Assembly (NCBI GenBank): GCA_041391765.1
Contig: JAWKNJ010000033.1
Location: 1-64,000, forward strand
Length of the DNA: 64,000 bases
Direction: 5' to 3'
Source: SHAN690 sp041391765
Lineage (GTDB): Bacteria > Bacteroidota > Bacteroidia > Flavobacteriales_G > Salibacteraceae
Made by a program: the position numbers and the translations under genes. This document shows, piece after piece, positions 1 to 7,266 of the stretch (positions within the stretch are counted from its first letter, which is position 1; each line of letters opens with the position of its first letter). Under the pieces are notes generated by a model. That model saw only the letters and a list, made by a program, of their open reading frames with translations, was not told the origin of the DNA and searched no databases.

Positions 1-49
1 CGAGTACAAGTGTTATTCCAGGACGGCAACAGAGCCGGAGATGAATGAC

Positions 50-901
50 CTAGAAATCTTCCCAGGCTTTGTCTTTCGCACCAAAAACCATTAAAGGAGT
101 TGGCATGTCTCGAAGCCACTTGCGCGTGAAGCTCGGATCGACAATGCTTTGCCAAAACGAACGACTGACGTTGGCCATGGCGACAAGCGATACATTGTGT
201 TCAGTAACGTATTCGTGCATGGCATCGTTCAGATCGTCACATTGCTCAAAGTGGAAGGACACACGCGCGTAGCGAATCTTCTTTTTCATGTCCTCTTTGT
301 AGCGCTCAAAATAGGAATCGTCAACAAAGTCGCTTTCCTCGGAATCATGAAAATGCACCACATGGATCATCCCTCCGAATGGTTCGATGAGGTTGGCAAG
401 GAACGCCAAATGCTCTGCATCGCTGTCGTGAAAATCGGTCGCAAAAACGATGGTATCGAATTGTCCGGGGATAGCTTCTTTCGGAACCACGAGTAACGGT
501 CGCACGCCCTGGCTAAACACCTGCTTCGAGATGCTTCCAAGAACTGCGCTGCCCATGGCGCCTAAGCCCCGGCTGCCCATGATCACCAAATCGGGTTTTT
601 CCTTTTTCGAAATGTTTTCTATGGCCAAGGCAGGAAACCCCTGAACGGAAATAGGTTTTTCGAATACCTCGTATCGCGGTGTGAAATCCTTAATCGCTGA
701 TTTAAGGGCTTCTTCACTGTTTTCAGCCAAGTACTCAATACCAAGACCGATGCTGATAGCTTCTAACTCTGTTGTGGTTGGAACGGAGGTCCATGCGTGC
801 ATAAGCTGAACCCGTGCGTTCACCTTTTGAGCCAATGAAGCCGCATATTCGATGGTCTTTGCGCTGTTTTCTGAAAAGTCTGTTGGAACTAGAAATTTCA
901 T
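50..901 (-). CDS. Universal stress protein with tandem Usp domains
   Basis: A 283-residue cytoplasmic protein made of two UspA-like alpha/beta domains, roughly residues 1-141 and 148-278. The start MKFLVPTDFSENS is the usual first strand of a Usp domain. The first domain keeps the ATP-binding signature G-2x-G-9x-G(S) as GSRGLGAMGSAVLGS near residues 109-123. The second domain lacks this glycine motif (it has MANVSRSFWQSIVDPS in that place), so probably only one half binds nucleotide. Proteins of this family accumulate under starvation or stress; a specific role cannot be read from the sequence. It is a single gene with about 100 bp to the next gene on the same strand, and no operon partner is evident. 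Recognition of the family is secure. Confidence 0.9.
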   Translation of the reverse strand: MKFLVPTDFSENSAKTIEYAASLAQKVNARVQLMHAWTSVPTTTELEAISIGLGIEYLAENSEEALKSAIKDFTPRYEVFEKPISVQGFPALAIENISKKEKPDLVIMGSRGLGAMGSAVLGSISKQVFSQGVRPLLVVPKEAIPGQFDTIVFATDFHDSDAEHLAFLANLIEPFGGMIHVVHFHDSEESDFVDDSYFERYKEDMKKKIRYARVSFHFEQCDDLNDAMHEYVTEHNVSLVAMANVSRSFWQSIVDPSFTRKWLRDMPTPLMVFGAKDKAWEDF

Positions 902-1002
902 GATGAATAGATTTTAACATCACAAAACTGCCGGATGCATGAATAAATAGCAAGGAATTAAGTCAATTGTTGACGTGATCTCAGTCAGACAGCAACAATT
1001 GG

Positions 1003-1740
1003 TCAGAATATTTTTAAGCCAAAGTTGATCATGGTGGTCAAGCCAATGAGAAGGATCAGCATGAGGGACGTTTTTCTGAAGTTTTCTTGTGATATACGGG
1101 TAAGGATTTTTTTGCCAGTCAACGTTCCGATAATGCTGACAACGAGAAGGATGGGTATCAGGTAAAGGTCGTGATCGTGTACGTATCCATTGCTCACGTA
1201 AACAAACGTTCTGCTCAAGTCGATGGCAAGGTCAATGACAGCAGAAGTGGCGATAAAAGTGTCCTTTCTCAATCCAAATGAGGTGAGTGTCAAACCCCTG
1301 ATGGCACCTCCTGTTCCCAATAATCCTGCAAGCAATCCACTCAGACTTCCTCCGATCAAGCTGTTGCCTAAATTAGGCCTGATGACCATAGACTTTGACA
1401 AAATAAAAACACCACTTAAGGTCACAAGAAATACTCCAAGTAGCGCTTCCAAAACGTCAGGGTCAATCCACTTGCTGGCATAGGCGCCAAGTGTCACGAA
1501 TGCCACTGCGGGTAATCCAATTTGAAAGGCGATTTTCCAGTCGAGTCCTTTTCGGAAGGCACCGATTTTTGTGACATTGCTTCCTAGGTGGAAAATCGCG
1601 GTGATGCCAAGAACGCTTTGAAAATCAAGGAAAAACCCAGCAATTGAAACAAAGAATACTGACGAACCAAAGCCACCTATTGTTCCAAGGATTTCGGCTA
1701 CGATGGAGAGAATTATGAAGAGGGGGAGGTAGTTGATCAT
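1003..1740 (-). CDS. TauE/SafE family membrane permease
   Basis: A 245-residue polytopic membrane protein, with roughly eight hydrophobic segments in two halves. The N-terminal stretch has the glycine-rich GTIGGFGSSVFF, and the second half repeats this type with LLAGLLGTGGAIRG, the paired motif typical of the TauE/SafE (DUF81) family. Characterised members export or import small sulfonates and sulfite; the substrate here is unknown. Length matches the family. It lies alone between the stress gene and the tmRNA, all on the minus strand. The family call is firm, the transported compound is not. Confidence 0.85.
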   Translation of the reverse strand: MINYLPLFIILSIVAEILGTIGGFGSSVFFVSIAGFFLDFQSVLGITAIFHLGSNVTKIGAFRKGLDWKIAFQIGLPAVAFVTLGAYASKWIDPDVLEALLGVFLVTLSGVFILSKSMVIRPNLGNSLIGGSLSGLLAGLLGTGGAIRGLTLTSFGLRKDTFIATSAVIDLAIDLSRTFVYVSNGYVHDHDLYLIPILLVVSIIGTLTGKKILTRISQENFRKTSLMLILLIGLTTMINFGLKIF

Positions 1741-1872
1741 TTGATGATTACGAAATTGTGATTATTTGCATGATCCCACCGAACCTAGAAGGCAATCAAG
1801 CCTTATTCGCTTCGCTCTTCAATGGCTTTTCTTTTTCATTTCGCACAAGCCATGGGCTTGGCTCATTCAACG

Positions 1873-1901
1873 AAAAAAGCCCCATCGCTTTGCGATGAGG
1901 C
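1873..1901 (-). terminator. Rho-independent terminator of tmRNA
   Basis: On the minus strand a ten-pair stem (GCCTCATCGC with GCGATGGGGC, one G-U pair) with an AAA loop is followed by six T. It begins about 13 nt past the mature tmRNA 3' end. A very similar structure sits behind tRNA-Arg at 50781-50810. Confidence 0.8.
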
Positions 1902-1913
1902 TCGATCATCTCG

Positions 1914-2305
1914 TGGAGCTGGTGGGAGTCGAACCCACGTCCAAACAAGGAACAAATAGGCTTTCTACAAGCTTAGCTCTTTGATTGATTGTCGTCAGTG
2001 CGCTGCCCAAAGGCAGGCCACACACTGCTTAGCTTCTAAATTTTCGGATCAACCGCGAAGCAAAGTCGAACCTATTTTGCCATTGACCACGCCTCCATTG
2101 CAACAGGGGGCAAACAAACCTGTTACGGAGACGTCTTGTCCGCGCACCTAGTGCGGGATTAAGCTTAATCTTCTATCGAAGGATTAGGCTGCAAGAGCGT
2201 AAGATGTTTCGCCAGTTATAAGTCGAACAGCTTTTGACGAGGTGCTATTCAACCCTCGGCTTGCTTACATATCCATTCATCTTGCTGTCAAAACCGGTCA
2301 GCCCC
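1914..2305 (-). ncRNA. ssrA: Transfer-messenger RNA (tmRNA)
   Basis: The RNA rescues stalled ribosomes and tags their products for proteolysis. On the minus strand the 5' end GGGGCTGACC pairs with CAGCTCC at the 3' end to form the seven-pair acceptor stem. The T arm GGTTCGACTCC lies just before the 3' end. CCA is not encoded: the bases after the discriminator A (1914) read CGA, so CCA must be added. The tag reading frame is at 2184-2213: GGC GAA ACA TCT TAC GCT CTT GCA GCC TAA, giving GETSYALAA. The ends were placed by pairing the acceptor stem, giving about 392 nt. Confidence 0.93.
2184..2213 (-). other. tmRNA tag-peptide reading frame (GETSYALAA)
   Basis: Nine codons plus TAA inside the tmRNA. 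The C-terminal YALAA is the conserved degradation signal recognised by ClpXP-type proteases. Flavobacterial tags are often GENNYALAA; here positions 3-4 are T-S. The resume codon is taken as GGC, by analogy with related tags. Confidence 0.85.
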
Positions 2306-2318
2306 AAAGAACGAAGGG

Positions 2319-2326
2319 CAAAGGTA
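2319..2326 (-). promoter_or_regulatory. Probable -7 box of tmRNA promoter
   Basis: TACCTTTG on the minus strand matches the Bacteroidota -7 consensus TAnnTTTG. It lies 13 nt before the mature 5' end, which implies a short leader removed by 5' processing. No TTG at the ideal -33 distance was found. Confidence 0.5.
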
Positions 2327-2428
2327 TGATGCTATTTCAGCTTATGATATTCATTGCTTGTCAAAAAATAACAACTCGGCTATTTCTGATCGCGTATGCA
2401 TTCTCTAAGCGTATTACTTTGCACACGG

Positions 2429-3232
2429 ATGCGATTCACATATCTTTTGATCATTTTGCTTAGCCTGGTTGCTGGTCGGGGTCATGCTCAGGGTCCTGCC
2501 TGGGGCGGAAGTCCGGGCGGAAAAAAGAACTCCATCAAAAACCTGAGCGTTGAAGGCGGCTTCGGCTTTCGCATGTACTTTGGAGACATTCAGCAAAAGG
2601 GGTCATTGTTCAATCCAATAAAGCTAACCTACGGCATAGGAGCTCGTTATCAATTTCTTCCGGCATTTGGAACTACTCTTCAACTGGAAGGAAGAGGTTA
2701 CAAAGGAAAAGCTGAGCATGGAGGGTATCCTGATGCCATCGATGAAATGACCGGAAAGTTGTGGGGAGGTCAGCTGTTAGTTCATTACAGTTGGTTACGA
2801 TGGGAGGATTTTACGAAGAGACAATTCACAGAACGTGATCCAGTGAAAAAAATCAACGCCTACATCGGGTCGGGGTTTGGAGCTGCGATGTTTTCTTCAT
2901 CTTATACTTCACGCAAGTATAGGACCGTCACTGGAAAGGATTCACTAGGGAACGATTCAACGTATGCTTTCCCTGTTGATGCCTCAGGTTCTGCAGCCGG
3001 GGTTGCACCCTATGTCCCAATTGTGTTGGGATTTCGGTATCGATTCAAACCACACTTCTCTGTTGGATTTGATATTCAACGTCATATTTATGTGGTGAAG
3101 AACATTGACGCTTATTCATCTAAGAAGTACGATGGCATGGGAACGCTTACCCTACGCGCATCTTATACATTTGGGCAGCCGAAACCGAAGGGCAGTGCGA
3201 CCAAAGTATCCAGAAAGGGAAAATGGAAATGA
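2429..3232 (+). CDS. Outer-membrane beta-barrel protein
   Basis: About 267 residues from the preferred ATG at 2429. An upstream in-frame ATG at 2396 would add MHSLSVLLCTR before the signal peptide and is less likely. The signal peptide is MRFTYLLIILLSLVAG followed by a cut near HAQ. The rest is alternating amphipathic strands rich in glycine and aromatic residues (for example GGFGFRMYFGD, YGIGARYQF, VLGFRYRF), with a final strand TLRASYTFGQ, as in small eight-stranded porin-like barrels of Bacteroidota. Its stop overlaps the ATG of the next gene (ATGA), so the two are probably translated together. The function is unknown. Confidence 0.75.
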   Translation: MRFTYLLIILLSLVAGRGHAQGPAWGGSPGGKKNSIKNLSVEGGFGFRMYFGDIQQKGSLFNPIKLTYGIGARYQFLPAFGTTLQLEGRGYKGKAEHGGYPDAIDEMTGKLWGGQLLVHYSWLRWEDFTKRQFTERDPVKKINAYIGSGFGAAMFSSSYTSRKYRTVTGKDSLGNDSTYAFPVDASGSAAGVAPYVPIVLGFRYRFKPHFSVGFDIQRHIYVVKNIDAYSSKKYDGMGTLTLRASYTFGQPKPKGSATKVSRKGKWK

Positions 3233-4431
3233 TCAATATTGGAGTAATTAGGGAAGGTAAAACACCTCCTGACGAGCGTGTTGTGCTGACTCCGATGCAG
3301 ATACAGCGTATTTCCAAGGCTCATCCCAATGTCAACATAGAGGTTCAGTCTTCACCGATCAGACGGGTAAAGGATGAAGAATACTCGAAATTGGGTGTTG
3401 AAGTCAAACGTGATGTCAGCTCGCAGGATATTCTAATAGGTGTAAAGGAAATTCCTGTGGATCAACTGGTTGCGGGTAAGACTTGTTTTTTCTTTTCCCA
3501 CACGATCAAAATGCAACCCTACAACAAGGCATTGTTACAAGCCGTGTTAAATAAAAAGATCACACTCATTGATTGGGAATGTCTTACCGATGCTCGGGGG
3601 AGAAGGTTGATTGGATTCGGACGATACGCAGGAATTGTCGGAACTTACAACGGATTTCGAGCGTATGGATTGAAACACGGTCGATTCAAACTGAAGAAAG
3701 CTACCGAATGCGAAGATCGCATGGAGTTACAGCGGGAATTGGAAAAGGTCAGGGTTCCACCTCTCAAAATCCTTTTGTCTGGAAGGGGCAAAGTAGCAAA
3801 GGGTTCGATGGAAATATTGGATCGACTTGGAATCCGTAAAGTGGGTATTCGAGAGTACCTCAAGCAACAATTCAATGAACCTGTTTATTGTCAGGTGACC
3901 TTTCAGGACTATTTCAAGCGAACAGATGGGAAAGAATTTGATATCGCAGCATTCCTCAAAGATGGCTCCGGACATAAAAGCGATTTCATGCGATTTGCGC
4001 GTGTGACTGATTATTACATTGCCGGTCACTACTGGGATTCCAGCGCCCCTTTCATTTTTACGCGTGAGGATGCGCGAAATCCTGATTTCAAAATTTCTTT
4101 AGTAGCTGATATTAGCTGCGACATTGACGGACCAGTGGCGTGCACACTCAGGCCGTCAACCATTGCGGATCCATTTTACGGCTACGATCCGATTTCGGAG
4201 TTAGAAGTTCCTTTTGATTCGCCCAACTCTATTACTGTGATGGCCGTGGATAATTTGCCCTGCGAACTTCCGCGTGATGCATCACATGATTTTGGTGAGA
4301 TGTTCATACACGGAGTTTTGCCATCCCTGTTAAATGGAGACAAACACGGCATCCTAAAGCGAGCAACGATTGCCAAAAACGGCTCCTTGACGGATGCGTA
4401 TCAATACTTGAAAAGCTGGGTAGAAAGTTAA
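3229..4431 (+). CDS. Lys1/alanine-dehydrogenase-like NAD(P) oxidoreductase
   Basis: About 400 residues. The N-terminus INIGVIREGKTPPDERV and the block FGRYAGIVGTYNGFRAYG resemble saccharopine dehydrogenase (NAD, lysine-forming; Lys1) and the related alanine dehydrogenase/transhydrogenase N-terminal fold. A glycine-containing segment GRGKVAKGSMEILDRLG near residues 188-204 fits the nucleotide-binding domain, and DISCDIDGPVACT lies in the C-terminal part. The start at 3229 forms an ATGA overlap with the barrel gene; an ATG six bases earlier is the alternative. The 3' end overlaps the convergent rpe gene by four bases. The substrate is not proven: saccharopine, alanine or another amino or keto acid are all possible. 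Confidence 0.75.
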   Translation: MINIGVIREGKTPPDERVVLTPMQIQRISKAHPNVNIEVQSSPIRRVKDEEYSKLGVEVKRDVSSQDILIGVKEIPVDQLVAGKTCFFFSHTIKMQPYNKALLQAVLNKKITLIDWECLTDARGRRLIGFGRYAGIVGTYNGFRAYGLKHGRFKLKKATECEDRMELQRELEKVRVPPLKILLSGRGKVAKGSMEILDRLGIRKVGIREYLKQQFNEPVYCQVTFQDYFKRTDGKEFDIAAFLKDGSGHKSDFMRFARVTDYYIAGHYWDSSAPFIFTREDARNPDFKISLVADISCDIDGPVACTLRPSTIADPFYGYDPISELEVPFDSPNSITVMAVDNLPCELPRDASHDFGEMFIHGVLPSLLNGDKHGILKRATIAKNGSLTDAYQYLKSWVES

Positions 4432-5078
4432 GCCCTTCGCAACGCAGAAATCGTTTCTGCTGGTTTGGCGGACTTGAACACGGTGCTTCCTGCGACCAGG
4501 ACATTGACTCCGGCCTCAACGAGCTTGGGGGCGTTTTCCAGCGTCACACCGCCATCCACTTCGATCAACGCATTTGAGCCTGTGGATTCGATCAGTCTTC
4601 TTAGCTCCCTGACCTTTGAGATAGAGTTTTCAATGAAGCTTTGTCCACCAAACCCGGGATTCACACTCATTATTAACGCCAAGTCGATTTCGTGAATGAT
4701 GTCTGCCAATGATGAAACAGGAGTATGTGGGTTTAATGCAACTCCGGCTCTCATCCCGGCTTTCTTGATCGCCTGCACTGTTCTGTGTAAGTGAGTGCAA
4801 GCTTCGAGATGAACAGTTAAAACATCAGCACCGTTTGCTTTGAATTCATCGATATATGGGTCAGGATTATGGATCATAGCATGCACATCCAAAACCTTAT
4901 CTGTATTATTTCTAAATGCTTTTATGATAGGCATTCCAAATGAAATGTTCGGAACAAATACCCCGTCCATCACATCCAAGTGAAACCATTGAGCTTCGCT
5001 GTTGTTAAGCATTTTCGATTCTTCGCCAATTCTTGAAAAGTCACAAGAGAGAAGACTTGGTGCTACGATGGTTTCCAT
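4428..5078 (-). CDS. rpe: Ribulose-phosphate 3-epimerase
   Basis: It interconverts D-ribulose 5-phosphate and D-xylulose 5-phosphate in the pentose phosphate pathway. From the chosen ATG at 5078 the protein is 216 residues, the usual length. An upstream in-frame start at 5183 adds 35 residues with no family similarity that run into the kinase gene. Family motifs: APSLLSCDF at the N-terminus, FHLDVMDGVFVPNISFG (metal and substrate site), VLDVHAMI, SVNPGFGGQSFI, LIEVDGGV and VAGSTVFK, all expected for the TIM-barrel epimerase. A perfect -7 box (5083-5090) ends four bases before this ATG, which supports the start. Confidence 0.95.
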   Translation of the reverse strand: METIVAPSLLSCDFSRIGEESKMLNNSEAQWFHLDVMDGVFVPNISFGMPIIKAFRNNTDKVLDVHAMIHNPDPYIDEFKANGADVLTVHLEACTHLHRTVQAIKKAGMRAGVALNPHTPVSSLADIIHEIDLALIMSVNPGFGGQSFIENSISKVRELRRLIESTGSNALIEVDGGVTLENAPKLVEAGVNVLVAGSTVFKSAKPAETISALRRA

Positions 5079-5082
5079 GCGA

Positions 5083-5090
5083 CAAACGTA
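5083..5090 (-). promoter_or_regulatory. -7 box upstream of rpe
   Basis: TACGTTTG on the minus strand is a full match to TAnnTTTG. Only four bases separate it from the rpe ATG, so transcription would start at or next to the start codon (leaderless). It lies just past the 3' end of the histidine kinase gene. Confidence 0.55.
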
Positions 5091-5097
5091 TCTATTT

Positions 5098-7101
5098 TCA
5101 ATGATCAACACCGACCTTATCCGCCTCAAACTCAATGCTGATTTTAAATCCGCTGGTTGTGTCAAATTCCAAGGCTCCATCAAGTTGACTACTCAGCAAG
5201 CGAATCAATTTCATGCCAAGGGAGTCCTCTTTTTCAAGATTTGCAAAAGAGTCAATTCCTCTTCCATCATCTTCATATTCAAGTCTGACTAGATGTCCGC
5301 GCCCAAGCAGACTAATTCTTATCTGACCCATTTTACGGCCAACGAATGCATGATTAATGGAGTTAGTAATCAATTCATTGACTATCATGCCAATGGGAAC
5401 CGCTTTATCCACGCTTTGTTCAATGCCCTTGCCTTCGATGGTTAAATCAATTTGCAGATCATTTTTTTGATTAGTTTGAATGATCTGTCTGCTCAGTTCA
5501 GTGAGATAAGAATGCAGGTCAACGGTCTTCAGGTTGTTAGATTGATAAAGCTTTTGATGAATTAGTGACATTACATGAACTCTCGATTGCCCTTCCCGAA
5601 GAATGCTTCTTGCTGACTCATCTTTTAATTTTTTAGACTGTAGGAAAAAAAGGCTTGAGATGATTTGAAGGTTGTTTTTTACTCGGTGATGAACTTCTCG
5701 TAACAAAATATCCTTTTCATGCAGCGAACGATTGATGGTTTCAGATTGATCTTCAATTTGTTTTGATTTTTGAAAAAGCTCTCGTTGTTGTAAGAGTCGT
5801 TTTCTATAGGCTCTGTACATTATGATGATAACGGCTATGAGCAACACAGCCATGAAATAAACCATGTATTGAATCAGACGCTCTTGCTCATCTTTTTCTT
5901 TTAAGTTCTCCAACTCAGATTTTTGCGCTTGAAGCTCACGTTCCTTTAGGCCAGATTCATAGGCTATTTGTAGGTTTTGAGAGCGTTGGATGTTGTTGAC
6001 TCTGTCAAGAGAGTCTTTAAATTCGATATAACGTTTTGCGTAGGACAAAGCCGAGTCTGATTTGCTCTCCATATCGTATAGAGATAACATCGATTTCAAA
6101 TATTTTTGACGTTCTTCAGATAGCGCGAATCCGTGAAGAAGTGAATTTGCTTGTGCTAATGATTTTTTTGCGTTTGAAAACTGATTTGTGGCGCAATAGC
6201 TGTTTGCAAGCTTTATCATGCTAGTGATTGCATTTCGCCTATATTCTATGGTTAGGGGATGTTGCAAACTGGATTCAATATCCTGCTTGTATAAGGGGAT
6301 GGCTTGTAGGTGCTCTCCACGGGCAGCCAAGATTTGAGCTATGTTTCCATTGAATAGTCCCAGGGTAAATTGATAATATCCGGCTTCCAGATCTTTACCC
6401 GGCTCAAAATTTTCGAGAAGCAATTGCTTTGCCCGGTGGTAATAATGCCAGGCACTGTCCAATTCGCCCAAGCTTTCGAACATCACCCCCATGCTATTCG
6501 TAAAGCTCATTTCCCAATAGGCATAATCTTGCATGTCTACTGTTTGAAGGCATTTTTTTAAAGTCTGAATAGCCAGTTTTGTTTCACCGAGTTTATAATA
6601 GGTGAATGCCAGGAAATTATCCGGAACGGTGCTCTCCCAAGTTTCATGCGAGTTATTCCAATTGAGAGCCGTGTGTATGGCAATGGCCCTGTCAAATAAT
6701 CCGAGGGCTAAGTAGGTTGCTCGTTGGGTGAACAGTGCTCTGAATTCTTGTTTCGGTGTTAGTGGGGCATTTTGCAGTAAATGATGGGTGATCTCCAGTG
6801 ATTGACGATTGCTACCAATCTTGTTAAGGTAATCTGCTTTTCTGAGCAGGAATTCGATTCTCTCGTTTGAATCACCCTTTGACATCGACCAGTTTTCGAC
6901 TTCAGCGATGATAACTGTGTGCACTGAATCACCTCTCCCATGCAGATCAAGAAACTCATTGAGGAGGGCAATTTTTTCTCGTCCCGATTCACCGTTCGCC
7001 TCCCGAAGCAAATCCACCGCATCGTCTGATAGCTGAGAATGAGCTGCAATCTGAGACACAACAAGGACAAGTGTAAAAACAATCTTTAGTGGGTTTTTCA
7101 T
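5098..7101 (-). CDS. TPR sensor histidine kinase, HisKA_2 type
   Basis: 667 residues. A signal peptide (residues 1-22, ending near AAHSQ) is followed by an extracytoplasmic region of helical TPR-like repeats (about 30-370), a coiled coil (about 380-410), one membrane segment (about 411-430) and a second coiled coil (430-460). The phosphoacceptor helix REVHHRVKNNLQ has the histidines at 471/472 and is the HisKA_2 form. The ATP-binding domain carries an N box (VNELITNSINHAF) and a G1 box (DDGRGID) and ends with LGMKLIRLLSSQLDG. The layout is common in Bacteroidota, where such kinases often sense through the TPR region. No response regulator gene is adjacent; downstream lies rpe. A perfect -7 box precedes the start by seven bases. 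Confidence 0.9.
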   Translation of the reverse strand: MKNPLKIVFTLVLVVSQIAAHSQLSDDAVDLLREANGESGREKIALLNEFLDLHGRGDSVHTVIIAEVENWSMSKGDSNERIEFLLRKADYLNKIGSNRQSLEITHHLLQNAPLTPKQEFRALFTQRATYLALGLFDRAIAIHTALNWNNSHETWESTVPDNFLAFTYYKLGETKLAIQTLKKCLQTVDMQDYAYWEMSFTNSMGVMFESLGELDSAWHYYHRAKQLLLENFEPGKDLEAGYYQFTLGLFNGNIAQILAARGEHLQAIPLYKQDIESSLQHPLTIEYRRNAITSMIKLANSYCATNQFSNAKKSLAQANSLLHGFALSEERQKYLKSMLSLYDMESKSDSALSYAKRYIEFKDSLDRVNNIQRSQNLQIAYESGLKERELQAQKSELENLKEKDEQERLIQYMVYFMAVLLIAVIIIMYRAYRKRLLQQRELFQKSKQIEDQSETINRSLHEKDILLREVHHRVKNNLQIISSLFFLQSKKLKDESARSILREGQSRVHVMSLIHQKLYQSNNLKTVDLHSYLTELSRQIIQTNQKNDLQIDLTIEGKGIEQSVDKAVPIGMIVNELITNSINHAFVGRKMGQIRISLLGRGHLVRLEYEDDGRGIDSFANLEKEDSLGMKLIRLLSSQLDGALEFDTTSGFKISIEFEADKVGVDH

Positions 7102-7108
7102 CGGCTAT

Positions 7109-7116
7109 CAAATATA
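7109..7116 (-). promoter_or_regulatory. -7 box upstream of the histidine kinase gene
   Basis: TATATTTG on the minus strand matches TAnnTTTG exactly and ends seven bases before the ATG at 7101. No clear TTG at 19 bp upstream. A very short or absent leader is implied. Confidence 0.55.
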
Positions 7117-7266
7117 TTCAGGATCGACTGTCACCAGCGAGCAATGCACTTTTATAGGTGAAATAGAAATGCTACCATTCTGTAAACTTTTAGGCCGCAT
7201 GAGTTTTTGACAACGTATTGTTTAAATTCGCCCCCTGATCGCCTAATCTAATCGATAAACCTACGA

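Noticed and set aside
1766..1984. Short plus-strand frame over the tmRNA
   Set aside because: Its C-terminal part is the antisense of the tmRNA 3' end, a common false gene.
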